From: Lachnospiraceae bacterium | GTDB lineage: Bacteria; Bacillota; Clostridia; Lachnospirales; Lachnospiraceae | Reading direction: 5' to 3' | Length of the DNA stretch: 64,000 bases | Assembly: GCA_902363665.1 (NCBI GenBank) | Contig: CABJAW010000015.1 | Coordinates: 1-64,000, forward strand | In this document: positions 42,971 through 50,741 of the stretch, in pieces | How the letters are laid out: each line of letters starts with the position of its first letter | Position numbering within the stretch: the stretch's first letter is position 1 | Notes under the pieces: model-generated | The model's database searches: none | The model's input: the letters and a program-made list of their open reading frames with translations, nothing else | What the model was told of the DNA's origin: nothing | Position numbers and translations under genes: made by a program

Positions 42971-43849
42971 ATGCTCAGAGACAAATTCAAAAGACCGGCT
43001 GTAACGGAGAGAGAAAACACTGGCAGGGAAGAGCAAAGAGCCGGAAAGGAAAACTGGCAGGAAATCCTTCCGCAGGTACCAGACGGGATGTTTCGCAAAT
43101 GCGGTTCCTGTAAGAAAATTCTGTATGAAAAGGATGTAAGAGATAACTGGTACTGCTGTCCAAAGTGTGGAACTGGTTTCAGGATCGATCCGCTGACCCG
43201 GATTCGCATGACGGCAGATGTGCATTCTTTTCAGGAGTGGGATGCGGATCTGTGCGGTGGGAATCCACTGGATTTTCCGGAATATGAGGAAAAGCTGGAG
43301 CAGCTGCGTGCAAAGACAGGACTCGCAGATGCGGTTCTGACAGGAACGGCTGCGATCCGGGGGATTCCGGTTGCAATCGGGGCAATGTCTGCAGACTTCC
43401 TGATGGGCAGCATGGGATGGGCAGTCGGTGAAAGACTGACGCGGCTGATCGAACGGGCAGAAACGGAAGCGCTTCCGGTTATACTGTTTTGTTGTTCCGG
43501 AGGAGCACGGATGCAGGAAGGAATCGTGTCTTTGATGCAGATGGCAAAGGTATCACAGGCACTTCAGCGATACAGTAAACATGGAGGGCTTTATATTCCG
43601 GTACTTACAGATCCGACTATGGGCGGTGTAACGGCCAGCTTTGCAATGCTTGGAGATGTGATCCTCGCAGAGCCTGGTGCGATGATCGGTTTTGCAGGGG
43701 CACGGGTGATCCGACAGACAATCGGACAGAAGCTCCCGGACGGGTTTCAAAGCGCAGAATTTTTGCAGAAGCATGGATTTATTGACCGGATTGTAAAAAG
43801 AGATCAGATGAGAGGAACACTTTCGTTTCTGCTGCGAAGCAGTGGATGA
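42971..43849 (+). CDS. accD: Acetyl-CoA carboxylase carboxyltransferase subunit beta AccD
   Basis: A 292-residue carboxyltransferase subunit with the N-terminal zinc ribbon C44-x2-C47 ... C63-x2-C66 ('FRKCGSCKKI', 'YCCPKCG') and a crotonase-like core ('PVILFCCSGGARMQEG', 'TDPTMGGVTASFAMLGD'). It has about 40 extra N-terminal charged residues relative to the minimal family. It assembles with AccA, encoded next. Confidence 0.94.
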   Translation: MLRDKFKRPAVTERENTGREEQRAGKENWQEILPQVPDGMFRKCGSCKKILYEKDVRDNWYCCPKCGTGFRIDPLTRIRMTADVHSFQEWDADLCGGNPLDFPEYEEKLEQLRAKTGLADAVLTGTAAIRGIPVAIGAMSADFLMGSMGWAVGERLTRLIERAETEALPVILFCCSGGARMQEGIVSLMQMAKVSQALQRYSKHGGLYIPVLTDPTMGGVTASFAMLGDVILAEPGAMIGFAGARVIRQTIGQKLPDGFQSAEFLQKHGFIDRIVKRDQMRGTLSFLLRSSG

Positions 43850-43922
43850 AATGTGCGGATGAACGCAAAAACCGGAGCGAACAGCAGGAATGCTTAAGGA
43901 GACATCGGAAACAGGAGGTATT

Positions 43923-44864
43923 ATGGCACAGTCAGAGGAAACAGGAAAATGCACACAGGAGGTTTCAGCTTGGGATCGGGTACAGGCAGCGCGCAGCATG
44001 ACACGACCGGTATCCGGAGATTATATCAGTACTGTGTTTGATCGTTTTCTTGAATTGCACGGTGACCGTCTGTACGGAGATGACCGTGCGGTGATCGGTG
44101 GGATCGCGCAGATCGGCGAGCGGTACGTGACAGTGATCGGCGAACAGAAAGGGCGAAGCACAAAAGAAAATAAACTTCGCAATTTCGGCATGCCAAATCC
44201 GGAGGGCTACCGCAAAGCACTGCGGCTGATGAAGCAGGCAGAAAAATTTGGGCGTCCGATCCTATTGTTCGTGGATACGCCGGGAGCATTCTGTGGTGTG
44301 GAGGCAGAGGAACGCGGACAGGGAGAAGCGATTGCGCGGAACCTGTTTGAACTGGCGGGACTGACCGTTCCGGTGCTCTCGATTATCATCGGAGAAGGCG
44401 GTTCCGGGGGTGCACTGGCGCTTGCGATGGCGAACGAGGTGTGGATGCTAGAAAATTCCGTCTATTCGATCCTTTCCCCGGAAGGCTTTGCGGCAATCCT
44501 TTGGAAGAATGGAAAGCGCTCGGCAGAAGCCGCGGAAGTGATGAAGTTGACGGCTGCGGAACTGAAAAAACTTGGAGTAATTGACAAAGTATTGTCGGAA
44601 AGTGAAGAACTGGAAGAAGTACCGGAGCAGGAACAGGCTGAATTGACAGGGAAGCAAAAGACAAAAAATTTGTTGCCAAAAAGTCAGGTGGCCACAGCAC
44701 AAAAAGAAAGAAAAGCAGACACGCTGATAACTGCAGACCGCGCGCGGATGGACAGTCTGGCACAGCGACTGAGAGCGGAAATTGTGGGTTTCCTGGAGCG
44801 CTACGAGGGAAAAACGGGGGAAGAGATCAGGGAAGAGAGATATAAAAAATTCCGGAGGATGTAG
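43923..44864 (+). CDS. accA: Acetyl-CoA carboxylase carboxyltransferase subunit alpha AccA
   Basis: A 313-residue partner of AccD. '[27 protein letters not shown]' and '[21 protein letters not shown]' are the usual signatures. Residues about 225-272 are a Lys/Glu/Gln/Thr-rich stretch between the core ('[11 protein letters not shown]') and the C-terminal helices ('[21 protein letters not shown]'). This makes it about 55 residues longer than typical Firmicute AccA and looks like a flexible insertion. The start at 43923 follows an AGGAGG site. Last gene of the operon. Confidence 0.93.
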   Translation: MAQSEETGKCTQEVSAWDRVQAARSMTRPVSGDYISTVFDRFLELHGDRLYGDDRAVIGGIAQIGERYVTVIGEQKGRSTKENKLRNFGMPNPEGYRKALRLMKQAEKFGRPILLFVDTPGAFCGVEAEERGQGEAIARNLFELAGLTVPVLSIIIGEGGSGGALALAMANEVWMLENSVYSILSPEGFAAILWKNGKRSAEAAEVMKLTAAELKKLGVIDKVLSESEELEEVPEQEQAELTGKQKTKNLLPKSQVATAQKERKADTLITADRARMDSLAQRLRAEIVGFLERYEGKTGEEIREERYKKFRRM

Positions 44865-44870
44865 ATTAAA

Positions 44871-44915
44871 AAAAGACTTGCAAAACGACGAATCGTTTTT
44901 ATGCAAGTCTTTTTT
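44871..44915. terminator. Bidirectional terminator after accA
   Basis: AAAAGACTTGCA (44871-44882) pairs with TGCAAGTCTTTT (44902-44913), with A-run and T-run on both sides, so it stops both the fatty-acid operon and the facing TSCPD gene. Confidence 0.9.
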
Positions 44916-44929
44916 GTGCCTGATAAATT

Positions 44930-45172
44930 TTACTTCCCGAGTGCCTGCTTCAGAGCCTTTGCAAGCTGATCCGGGCAGGATGTCGGACGAACGCCGCAGC
45001 GGATGCCCTCAAGACGTGCGATTGCGTCCTCGGCCTTCATGCCTTCTACCAGTTTGGCAACGCCCTGTGTATTTCCGGAGCAGCCGCCGACGAATGTTAC
45101 GTGCTCGATTGTATCGCCATTCAGATCTACATGAATTTCTGAAGAGCAGGTGCCTTTTGTTTTATATACCAT
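44930..45172 (-). CDS. TSCPD-domain protein (TIGR03905-type)
   Basis: An 80-residue protein with the pattern 'TKGTCSSEIHVDLNGDTIEHVTFVGGCSGNTQGVAKLVEGM' and 'CGVRPTSCPDQLAKAL', the TSCPD motif also present at the C-terminus of some ribonucleotide reductases, here as a stand-alone copy. Four cysteines (C9, C31, C59, C66) could hold a metal. Molecular function is not known. A clean AGGGAGG on the minus strand precedes the ATG. Convergent with accA. Confidence 0.88.
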   Translation of the reverse strand: MVYKTKGTCSSEIHVDLNGDTIEHVTFVGGCSGNTQGVAKLVEGMKAEDAIARLEGIRCGVRPTSCPDQLAKALKQALGK

Positions 45173-45263
45173 AATAAAAGTCCTCCCTTATGTTTTGTAA
45201 GAGTTCAAAGCCAGATGAAGCTTACAAGGTTGACATAAAAATCACCATGTTTTGAGTGCAGTC

Positions 45264-45288
45264 CGCAAAAATGGATTGCGAATATTAC
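45264..45288 (+). repeat. Partial REP-like repeat
   Basis: TGGATTGCGAATATTA (45272-45287) matches the core of the repeat family, without the right arm; it abuts MITE copy B. Confidence 0.55.
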
Positions 45289-45291
45289 ACT

Positions 45292-45451
45292 TATAGCAAT
45301 TCTGCAAAATAATGCGTCCCATCCGATCTGTCAGAGCGTGAAATACTGCGTCAGAAATCTTTGCCGTGCGTCAGCACGCCTGCAGATTTCATCCTTGTCT
45401 TTCGCGCTCTGCCAAATCGTCTTGTCTGCATTATTTTATTGAATTGCTATA
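45292..45451. mobile_element. MITE-like palindromic element, copy B (160 bp)
   Basis: Starts with TATAGCAAT and ends with ATTGCTATA. It reads as the reverse complement of copy A (10655-10814) with about 93% identity by eye: the same AATAATGC boxes, the same CGTGC-GTCA-GCACG hairpin centre flanked by AGAAATCT/AGATTTC, and the same length of 160 bases. Non-coding; lies in the gap between the TSCPD and MTA/SAH nucleosidase genes. Confidence 0.75.
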
Positions 45452-45585
45452 GAAAAGGCTTGAACCGCTATATTTTATGAAACACCGATCATGGCATGAG
45501 GTAAAAAAGATACAGCCTCACAAATATTTCCGGTCATATTAGTATAGCGTTTTTGAGAAAGTTAATCAAGTGGTTTTTGAACGAT

Positions 45586-45625
45586 GCAGGCAAGTAATGA
45601 AGCAAATTGCGAATATCCGCTTTGG
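45586..45625 (+). repeat. REP-like repeat copy
   Basis: GCAAGTAATGAAGCAAATTG followed by CGAATATCCGCTTTGG belongs to the same family as 22551 and 62527, with intact core TTGCGAATATCCGC. Confidence 0.75.
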
Positions 45626-45649
45626 TAAACGGAGATATAATGCTTCTCC

Positions 45650-45678
45650 TTGTAATATTTACGGCGATTTATTATAAT
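45650..45678 (+). promoter_or_regulatory. Promoter of the MTA/SAH nucleosidase gene
   Basis: TTGTAA (45650-45655), 17-base spacer, TATAAT (45673-45678). The 635-base gap before the gene otherwise holds the two repeat families described above. Confidence 0.6.
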
Positions 45679-45724
45679 AAGTGGAGGCTGGTGAAAGCAG
45701 ATATTCACAATCGTCAATGATAAA

Positions 45725-45761
45725 CATCTTACCGTCAGAAATAAGTATGGACGGTAAGATG
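45725..45761 (+). promoter_or_regulatory. Perfect 12-bp leader hairpin upstream of mtnN
   Basis: CATCTTACCGTC (45725-45736) is the exact complement of GACGGTAAGATG (45750-45761), with a 13-base loop and no T-run. It lies in the 5' leader, 46 bases before the ATG; a protein- or RNA-mediated control site is possible. Confidence 0.6.
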
Positions 45762-45807
45762 AAACGCAAAAAACGAATACGAGAAATAGAAAGTGAGGAT
45801 TTTAACC

Positions 45808-46506
45808 ATGAAAAAAATCGGAATTATCGGTGCAATGGAAGTGGAAGTTGCGCGGCTGAAAGCAGATATGAAAATTAAGCGGGAAGTAAAGAAGGCACGG
45901 ATGAATTTCTGTGAGGGAACTTTAAACGGCAAAGAGGTAGTTGTCGTAAGAAGTGGAATCGGCAAGGTAAATGCGGCTGTCTGCACGCAGATTCTGGCAG
46001 ATGAATTTGGCGTGGATGGCGTGATCAATACAGGAATTGCAGGTTCCCTGAACGCGGAGATCAACATCGGTGACATCGTGATCTCAACCGATGTGGTACA
46101 TCACGATATGGACGCGGTTAATTTCGGATATGAGCCGGGACAGATTCCGCAGATGGATGTATTTTCATTTGAGGCAGACAAAACAATGGCAGATCTGGCA
46201 GAGGAAGTATGCGAGAAGGTAAATCCGGAGATCAAGGTATTCCGCGGCCGTATCGTGAGCGGTGACCAGTTTGTAGCGGATAAGGCGGTAAAGAACCGGA
46301 TCACGGAGCAGTTCCATGGATTCTGTACTGAAATGGAGGGTGCTGCGATTGCGCAGGCAGCTTACCTGAATGAGATTCCGTTTGTTATTCTGCGTGCGAT
46401 TTCCGACAAGGCGGACGACAGCGCGAGCGAGGATTATCCGTCGTTTGAGAAGAAAGCGGCGGAGCATTGCGTGCGTCTGGTAGAGGGATTTCTCGGGATC
46501 TGCTAA
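45808..46506 (+). CDS. mtnN: 5'-methylthioadenosine/S-adenosylhomocysteine nucleosidase
   Basis: A 232-residue nucleosidase of the MTAN/Pfs family that cleaves adenine from MTA and SAH, relieving inhibition by SAM by-products. 'MKKIGIIGAMEVEVARL', 'VVVRSGIGKVNAA', 'GVINTGIAGSLN', 'CTEMEGAAIAQAA' (catalytic Glu) and 'ILRAISDKADDSA' (catalytic Asp) are present. The ATG at 45808 follows AAGTGAGGAT. A gene of unknown acyltransferase type starts 40 bases later, probably the same transcript. Confidence 0.95.
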   Translation: MKKIGIIGAMEVEVARLKADMKIKREVKKARMNFCEGTLNGKEVVVVRSGIGKVNAAVCTQILADEFGVDGVINTGIAGSLNAEINIGDIVISTDVVHHDMDAVNFGYEPGQIPQMDVFSFEADKTMADLAEEVCEKVNPEIKVFRGRIVSGDQFVADKAVKNRITEQFHGFCTEMEGAAIAQAAYLNEIPFVILRAISDKADDSASEDYPSFEKKAAEHCVRLVEGFLGIC

Positions 46507-46546
46507 GAAGAGGAAACGTGGGGTGAGACTCTTTGGGAGGAAGCAC

Positions 46547-47407
46547 ATGGAAAAGGAAAGAATTTCATTGGAGAAACTTTACAAACTGTTGGAATTTCCG
46601 GCAGAGGTAGTGGAGCGCCTGGGCCGGGTGCAGCTGGATAAAGATGAGGAAACCATGCGTGATATTCATTTGCTGGCCGATCGGGAAAAATGGCAGGGTG
46701 CGCGGGCACGCCTGAAAGAGAAATACGCGCCGGACGAGGATGGCATGAAGATCCTGGCATGTATGATGCGGGCGATGCAGGATTCGTATGCATTATATAT
46801 AGAAGAAAAAATTCCGGAGAAGATTTTTGCGGATACGATGAAGTGCTTCACACGGTTTCTGAAGGAGCATGTGGTGAGTTTCGGATGCTGTGGGTTTGAC
46901 CGTGATTTCTGGACGGGAAGGCAGCTTTCCCTGCTTTTGTTCCGGCTTGGAGAGCTGGAGTTTGAGATCGTTTCTGAGGATGGTGAAAAGGCAGAGCTGT
47001 CGGAGGATGAGAAACATTTTCATTATCTTCTTCATGTGCATATCCCGTCGGATGCAGATTTGTCGCCGGAGCGGTGTGACGAATCATTTCGAATGGCAGA
47101 GCAGTTTTTTGCAGAATATTTTCCGGAGACGGCGGGCAGCAAATTTGCCTGTGATTCCTGGCTGTTAAGCCCGGCGTTAAAGGAATTGCTGCCGGAAGAA
47201 AGCCGTATTTTACAGTTTCAGAATCGTTTTGAGGTGAAAAGCTGGAACAAAGAAGAAGACGCTTATCTGGAGTGGGTGTTTAAGCGTAAGGATCTGCCGC
47301 TTGAAAAGCTGCCGGAGGAGACTTCGCTGCAGCGGAAAATGAAGGCCTATGTGCTGCAGGGAGGAAAGATTGGAGAAGCATACGGAGAAATCCCAAAACA
47401 GCATTGA
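46547..47407 (+). CDS. Acyltransferase-like protein (DUF5596-type)
   Basis: A protein of 286 residues with an all-helical N-terminal domain and a C-terminal GNAT-like part; 'HIPSDADLSPERCDESFRMAEQFF' and 'CDSWLLSPALKELLPEESRILQFQNRF' are typical of the clostridial family annotated as acyltransferase domain-containing or DUF5596 (from memory). No acyl-CoA loop can be identified with confidence, so enzyme activity is unproven. GGGAGG precedes the ATG at 46547. Confidence 0.7.
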   Translation: MEKERISLEKLYKLLEFPAEVVERLGRVQLDKDEETMRDIHLLADREKWQGARARLKEKYAPDEDGMKILACMMRAMQDSYALYIEEKIPEKIFADTMKCFTRFLKEHVVSFGCCGFDRDFWTGRQLSLLLFRLGELEFEIVSEDGEKAELSEDEKHFHYLLHVHIPSDADLSPERCDESFRMAEQFFAEYFPETAGSKFACDSWLLSPALKELLPEESRILQFQNRFEVKSWNKEEDAYLEWVFKRKDLPLEKLPEETSLQRKMKAYVLQGGKIGEAYGEIPKQH

Positions 47408-47774
47408 AGGTCAAACGCACGAAGAAATTCGGACGTAAGCTGCAAAATGGCTGCGTTTATGAGTAAGCAAAAGGTATTTGGAACGTATATAGAAAAGGCC
47501 TGTGAAACCAGCCGTATCTCAGTAGCAAACGCAGAATAAAAGTTTGCGTTCAGAGCATGAAAAGATACGAAGTTCCACTTGGAAAACTGCCCGCGCTGCA
47601 GGAAATGGAAGAAAAAGTCGAACGATTTTTCTTTGCAAATCAGATTTTTGCGTCTATAATGGCGGTACTTGAGCGGGCGAAAGCGAAGGCGCCGTCGCGG
47701 GGGTCTGCTTAAAGCATAGAACCATCCGGGAAGAGAATCCGGATCGGTGAAAAAGCCAAGAAGGGGGATTCCGT
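47408..47774. promoter_or_regulatory. Structured leader region with promoter
   Basis: The 367-base gap contains an imperfect hairpin AACGCA...TGCGTT (47528-47550), then a promoter TTTGCA (47632-47637), 17-base spacer, TATAAT (47655-47660). The transcript leader of about 110 bases is G+C rich, with a GCGAAGGCGCCGTCGC stretch and a small hairpin ATCCGG...CCGGAT just before the ribosome binding site. It might be a regulatory RNA; it does not match any riboswitch I know. Confidence 0.5.
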
Positions 47775-48602
47775 ATGTTAGAATTCATTATGGACCGCAA
47801 TGTGTTACTTTACGTTCTGGCCGCAGCCTGCGCAGTCGGTGTAGTCAGCCAGCTGATTTTGAAGCAGGTGTACGCTGGACTGATCCGCGATACCCGCAAT
47901 ACCGGCGAACCGTCGGGGCGCTTCCTCGTGCAGCTGCGCCAGCGTTTTCAGTACTGCACGCACCTCAATGAGAAAGTCGGCGACGTACAGGCGCTGATTC
48001 GAAGAAATCTGATGGAGTACCGGTTCTGGGGAATGAACCTGCATCAGTGGAAAAGGATTGGGCTGATCTGTCTGGCAGTCAGCGTGCTCTGCGCATTTGC
48101 AGGTACGATGTCTCTGTGGCATGATGGCAGCGAACTGGTGAAGGGCAACACCTATTTCTGGACGGGGCTGCTGGCTGCGGCGCTCACCGCGGCAGCATAT
48201 GGAATTTCGGATACTGGGTATCAGCGCAGGGCGCTGGAGATTTCTCTGACAGATTATCTGCAGAACAGCGGAGTCGTAAAGGATTACAGTGAAACAGGTA
48301 TGGAATCTGCCTGTGAGGAGACAGCGTCATCTGCTGCTCCGATCGTTTCCGTAGCGGAGGGAAGACGGGCAAAACGCCGCGCGAGAGCAGAAATGGCTGC
48401 CGCTGCCGCACAGGAGACGAGAGCACAGCGCGAAAAGCGCGAACTGAAGGAAAATCTTGCGCGGATGAAAACCGGCATGCAGGAGGCAGCGGCTGAGCAT
48501 GACCGGGAACGGGACGGCCGCGCGGAGCTGCTTCGCCAGATGGATCCGAAGGATCAGGAACGGATTCTGAAGGAGGTGCTGAAAGAATTTCTGAATTCGT
48601 GA
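47775..48602 (+). CDS. Membrane protein with C-terminal coiled coil, unknown function
   Basis: A protein of 275 residues. Transmembrane segments at about 10-30, 90-112 and 122-142; the loop between the first two carries Arg-rich sequence. The C-terminal half (about 180-275) is a long charged helix with many Ala/Arg/Glu residues, likely a coiled coil. No family is recognised. AAGGGGG precedes ATG 47775. It has its own promoter and leader. Confidence 0.65.
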   Translation: MLEFIMDRNVLLYVLAAACAVGVVSQLILKQVYAGLIRDTRNTGEPSGRFLVQLRQRFQYCTHLNEKVGDVQALIRRNLMEYRFWGMNLHQWKRIGLICLAVSVLCAFAGTMSLWHDGSELVKGNTYFWTGLLAAALTAAAYGISDTGYQRRALEISLTDYLQNSGVVKDYSETGMESACEETASSAAPIVSVAEGRRAKRRARAEMAAAAAQETRAQREKRELKENLARMKTGMQEAAAEHDRERDGRAELLRQMDPKDQERILKEVLKEFLNS

Positions 48603-48696
48603 GTATGCTTTCTGGAAAAGTGTATACAGTACTCTGTTGAATATACAATTTCAGAAGGATTAAAAGTTTTATTATAGAAGAGTAAGGCAACGCGTC

Positions 48697-49530
48697 TTAC
48701 TCTTTTATAGCTCCGGCGGCCATGCCAGTGGTTAATTGTTTGCTGAAAATAAAGCAGATTAATAAAATGGGGAGCAGTACAAGTGAAATAGCGGAAAAGG
48801 TGCTGCCCCAGTCAGTGGCACCTTTTTCACCGACAAAGTCATAAAGCCCAACCGGTACCGTTTTCAGTGCTTTATCACTGATAAAAGTATTGGCAAAAAT
48901 GAATTCGTTCCATGTAAAAACTGCGTTCATTGTGACGATTGTGCAGATTGTGTTTTTGGACATTGGAAGAATGATCCGAAGAAAGCTTTTTGTAATTGAG
49001 GCTCCGTCAATGACAGAAGCTTCCAGTAGTTCATTTGGAATAAAACGATAAAATGCAGTAAACAGATAGATCGACATAGGAAGATTAAATCCAATCTGAG
49101 GAAGAATCAAAGAAAAATGAGTATTTAAAAGCCCGGTTTGGCGGTAGATCTGAAACAGAGGAATCAGAGTAACATGAATTGGGATAGTAATACCAGCCAT
49201 AAAAAAGCCAAGAACCAGACCCTGCCCGTGAAAACGCAGTTTCTGCAGTGCAAAACCACTGGTTGAAGCAAGAATGATCAGAAGGAAAATGGTCAGAAAC
49301 GTGACAATAATACTGTTGCGGAAATATAGAGGCAGTTGGGATTCTGAAAGAACATGAATGTAATTATCAAAATTTAGGGACTGTGGAAGGGCAACAGAAC
49401 TTGACCAGCGGATTTCGTCCTGGGTTTTAAAACTGGTCAGAAATGTCCAGATAATGGGATATGCTTCGATGACAAGAATCACACTGGCAAGAATGTAGAG
49501 CAGACAAAGGTGGTATTTTTGTTTTTTCAT
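48697..49530 (-). CDS. Carbohydrate ABC transporter permease (MalG-type)
   Basis: A 277-residue inner-membrane permease of the MalG/CUT1 type with six transmembrane helices. The EAA loop 'YRFIPNELLEASVIDGASITKSFLRIILPMS' is the site that contacts the ATPase. It lies after its MalF-type partner on the same strand with a 52-base gap. Its ATPase is not encoded here. AAGGAG precedes the ATG. Substrate is inferred from the neighbouring GH32-like gene. Confidence 0.92.
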   Translation of the reverse strand: MKKQKYHLCLLYILASVILVIEAYPIIWTFLTSFKTQDEIRWSSSVALPQSLNFDNYIHVLSESQLPLYFRNSIIVTFLTIFLLIILASTSGFALQKLRFHGQGLVLGFFMAGITIPIHVTLIPLFQIYRQTGLLNTHFSLILPQIGFNLPMSIYLFTAFYRFIPNELLEASVIDGASITKSFLRIILPMSKNTICTIVTMNAVFTWNEFIFANTFISDKALKTVPVGLYDFVGEKGATDWGSTFSAISLVLLPILLICFIFSKQLTTGMAAGAIKE

Positions 49531-49582
49531 AGTTAAGCGAACTCCTTTCTGAAAAACTGATTTTGGATAGAAGGCTGACAGG

Positions 49583-50461
49583 TCAGTCCTGATGACGTTT
49601 CAGGATAAATTGAAGAACAGAGACAAAAACAATACATTCAATTGCTATTACAACGGCAATTGCACTTCCGTAGCCGTATTTCGCGCTGCTGAATGCTGTT
49701 TTATACATATAAGTGGCGACAAGTTCAGTTGCATTTCCGGGTCCTCCGTATGTAGTGATATATGGGATATCAAAAGCTTTCAGTAAGCCGTTGACTGCCA
49801 TAATCAAGGCTGCAGCGAGTACATTCTTCAGGTAGGGAATTTTAATATACCAAAACATACGAAATCCGGTTGCACCATCAAGCTTGGCAGATTCAATGAC
49901 AGAGGTCGGGATGGAAAGCAGCCCGGCATAGATGATTACGAGATAAATTCCCATGTTTTTATAGCATTCAATTAACGCAACACTTCCGAGAGCGGTATCA
50001 ATATTTCCAAGCCAGACCCTCTGCAGATCGCCAAGGCCGATTGTCTGAAGAAGGAGATTGAACAATCCAGGTGGGTCAAGCGAATAAAAATTCTTGAATG
50101 CCTGGCAGACTGCGACGCCGGAAAGAATTGCCGGAGCAAAATAAATGGTTTTAAAAAATGAATTGCCATGTGGCAGATGGGAAAGCAGCAATGCCAGAAG
50201 AAGTGCAATGCCTAACTGTCCACATAAGTTAATCAGAAGATAAATTAGATTGTTTGAAAAGGCATTCGAAAAATGCCGATCTTTTAAAATAGCTTTAAAA
50301 TTATCAAGTCCGACAAATTTCATTTCTCCAATTCCGTTCCAGTTATAGAGGCTGTAATAACCAGACCATAGAATAGGAATAACAACAGTAGCAGTAAAAA
50401 TGATGAGTGATGGCAGTAAAAAAAGCAAAATTGTTTTTTTATTGCGAAGCATTCGATCCAT
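49583..50461 (-). CDS. Carbohydrate ABC transporter permease (MalF-type)
   Basis: A 292-residue permease with six transmembrane helices and an EAA loop 'SIPTSVIESAKLDGATGFRMFWYIKIP'. It pairs with the downstream MalG-type protein. AAAAGGGGGA precedes its ATG. It is divergent from the binding-protein gene, and the 280-base AT-rich gap between them must hold both promoters. Confidence 0.92.
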   Translation of the reverse strand: MDRMLRNKKTILLFLLPSLIIFTATVVIPILWSGYYSLYNWNGIGEMKFVGLDNFKAILKDRHFSNAFSNNLIYLLINLCGQLGIALLLALLLSHLPHGNSFFKTIYFAPAILSGVAVCQAFKNFYSLDPPGLFNLLLQTIGLGDLQRVWLGNIDTALGSVALIECYKNMGIYLVIIYAGLLSIPTSVIESAKLDGATGFRMFWYIKIPYLKNVLAAALIMAVNGLLKAFDIPYITTYGGPGNATELVATYMYKTAFSSAKYGYGSAIAVVIAIECIVFVSVLQFILKRHQD

Positions 50462-50639
50462 AAAAATCCCCCTTTTCTTTTCATTTGGTAATTATTAGTA
50501 TAATAAGAGATGGAAAATAAAGAAATTTGAAAAAATTTACATAATGTTAGAAAAATTAAGAAAAATAAAAATAAAAAAGAGAACAAAATATTTTGCGAAA
50601 AACAATAAAATTATATAAAAAAATACAAAAATAACTGAA

Positions 50640-50668
50640 TTTACTTTTTATAGTCATCTGCTTATACT
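50640..50668 (+). promoter_or_regulatory. Promoter of the sugar-binding protein gene
   Basis: TTTACT (50640-50645), 17-base spacer, TATACT (50663-50668), 74 bases before the ATG at 50742. The rest of the 280-base divergent gap is A+T rich with long A runs; a minus-strand -10-like box (TATACT on the minus strand) lies near 50497-50502. Confidence 0.65.
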
Positions 50669-50741
50669 GGTGACATCTAAAGGAGCTCCCGGATAATACA
50701 AAACAAAATGAAAAATACAGAAAGGCAAAGGAGGAACTAAG

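Noticed and set aside
47667..47774. A known riboswitch (c-di-AMP, c-di-GMP, glycine or fluoride type)
   Set aside because: The conserved core sequences of these classes could not be found; only unspecific hairpins remain.
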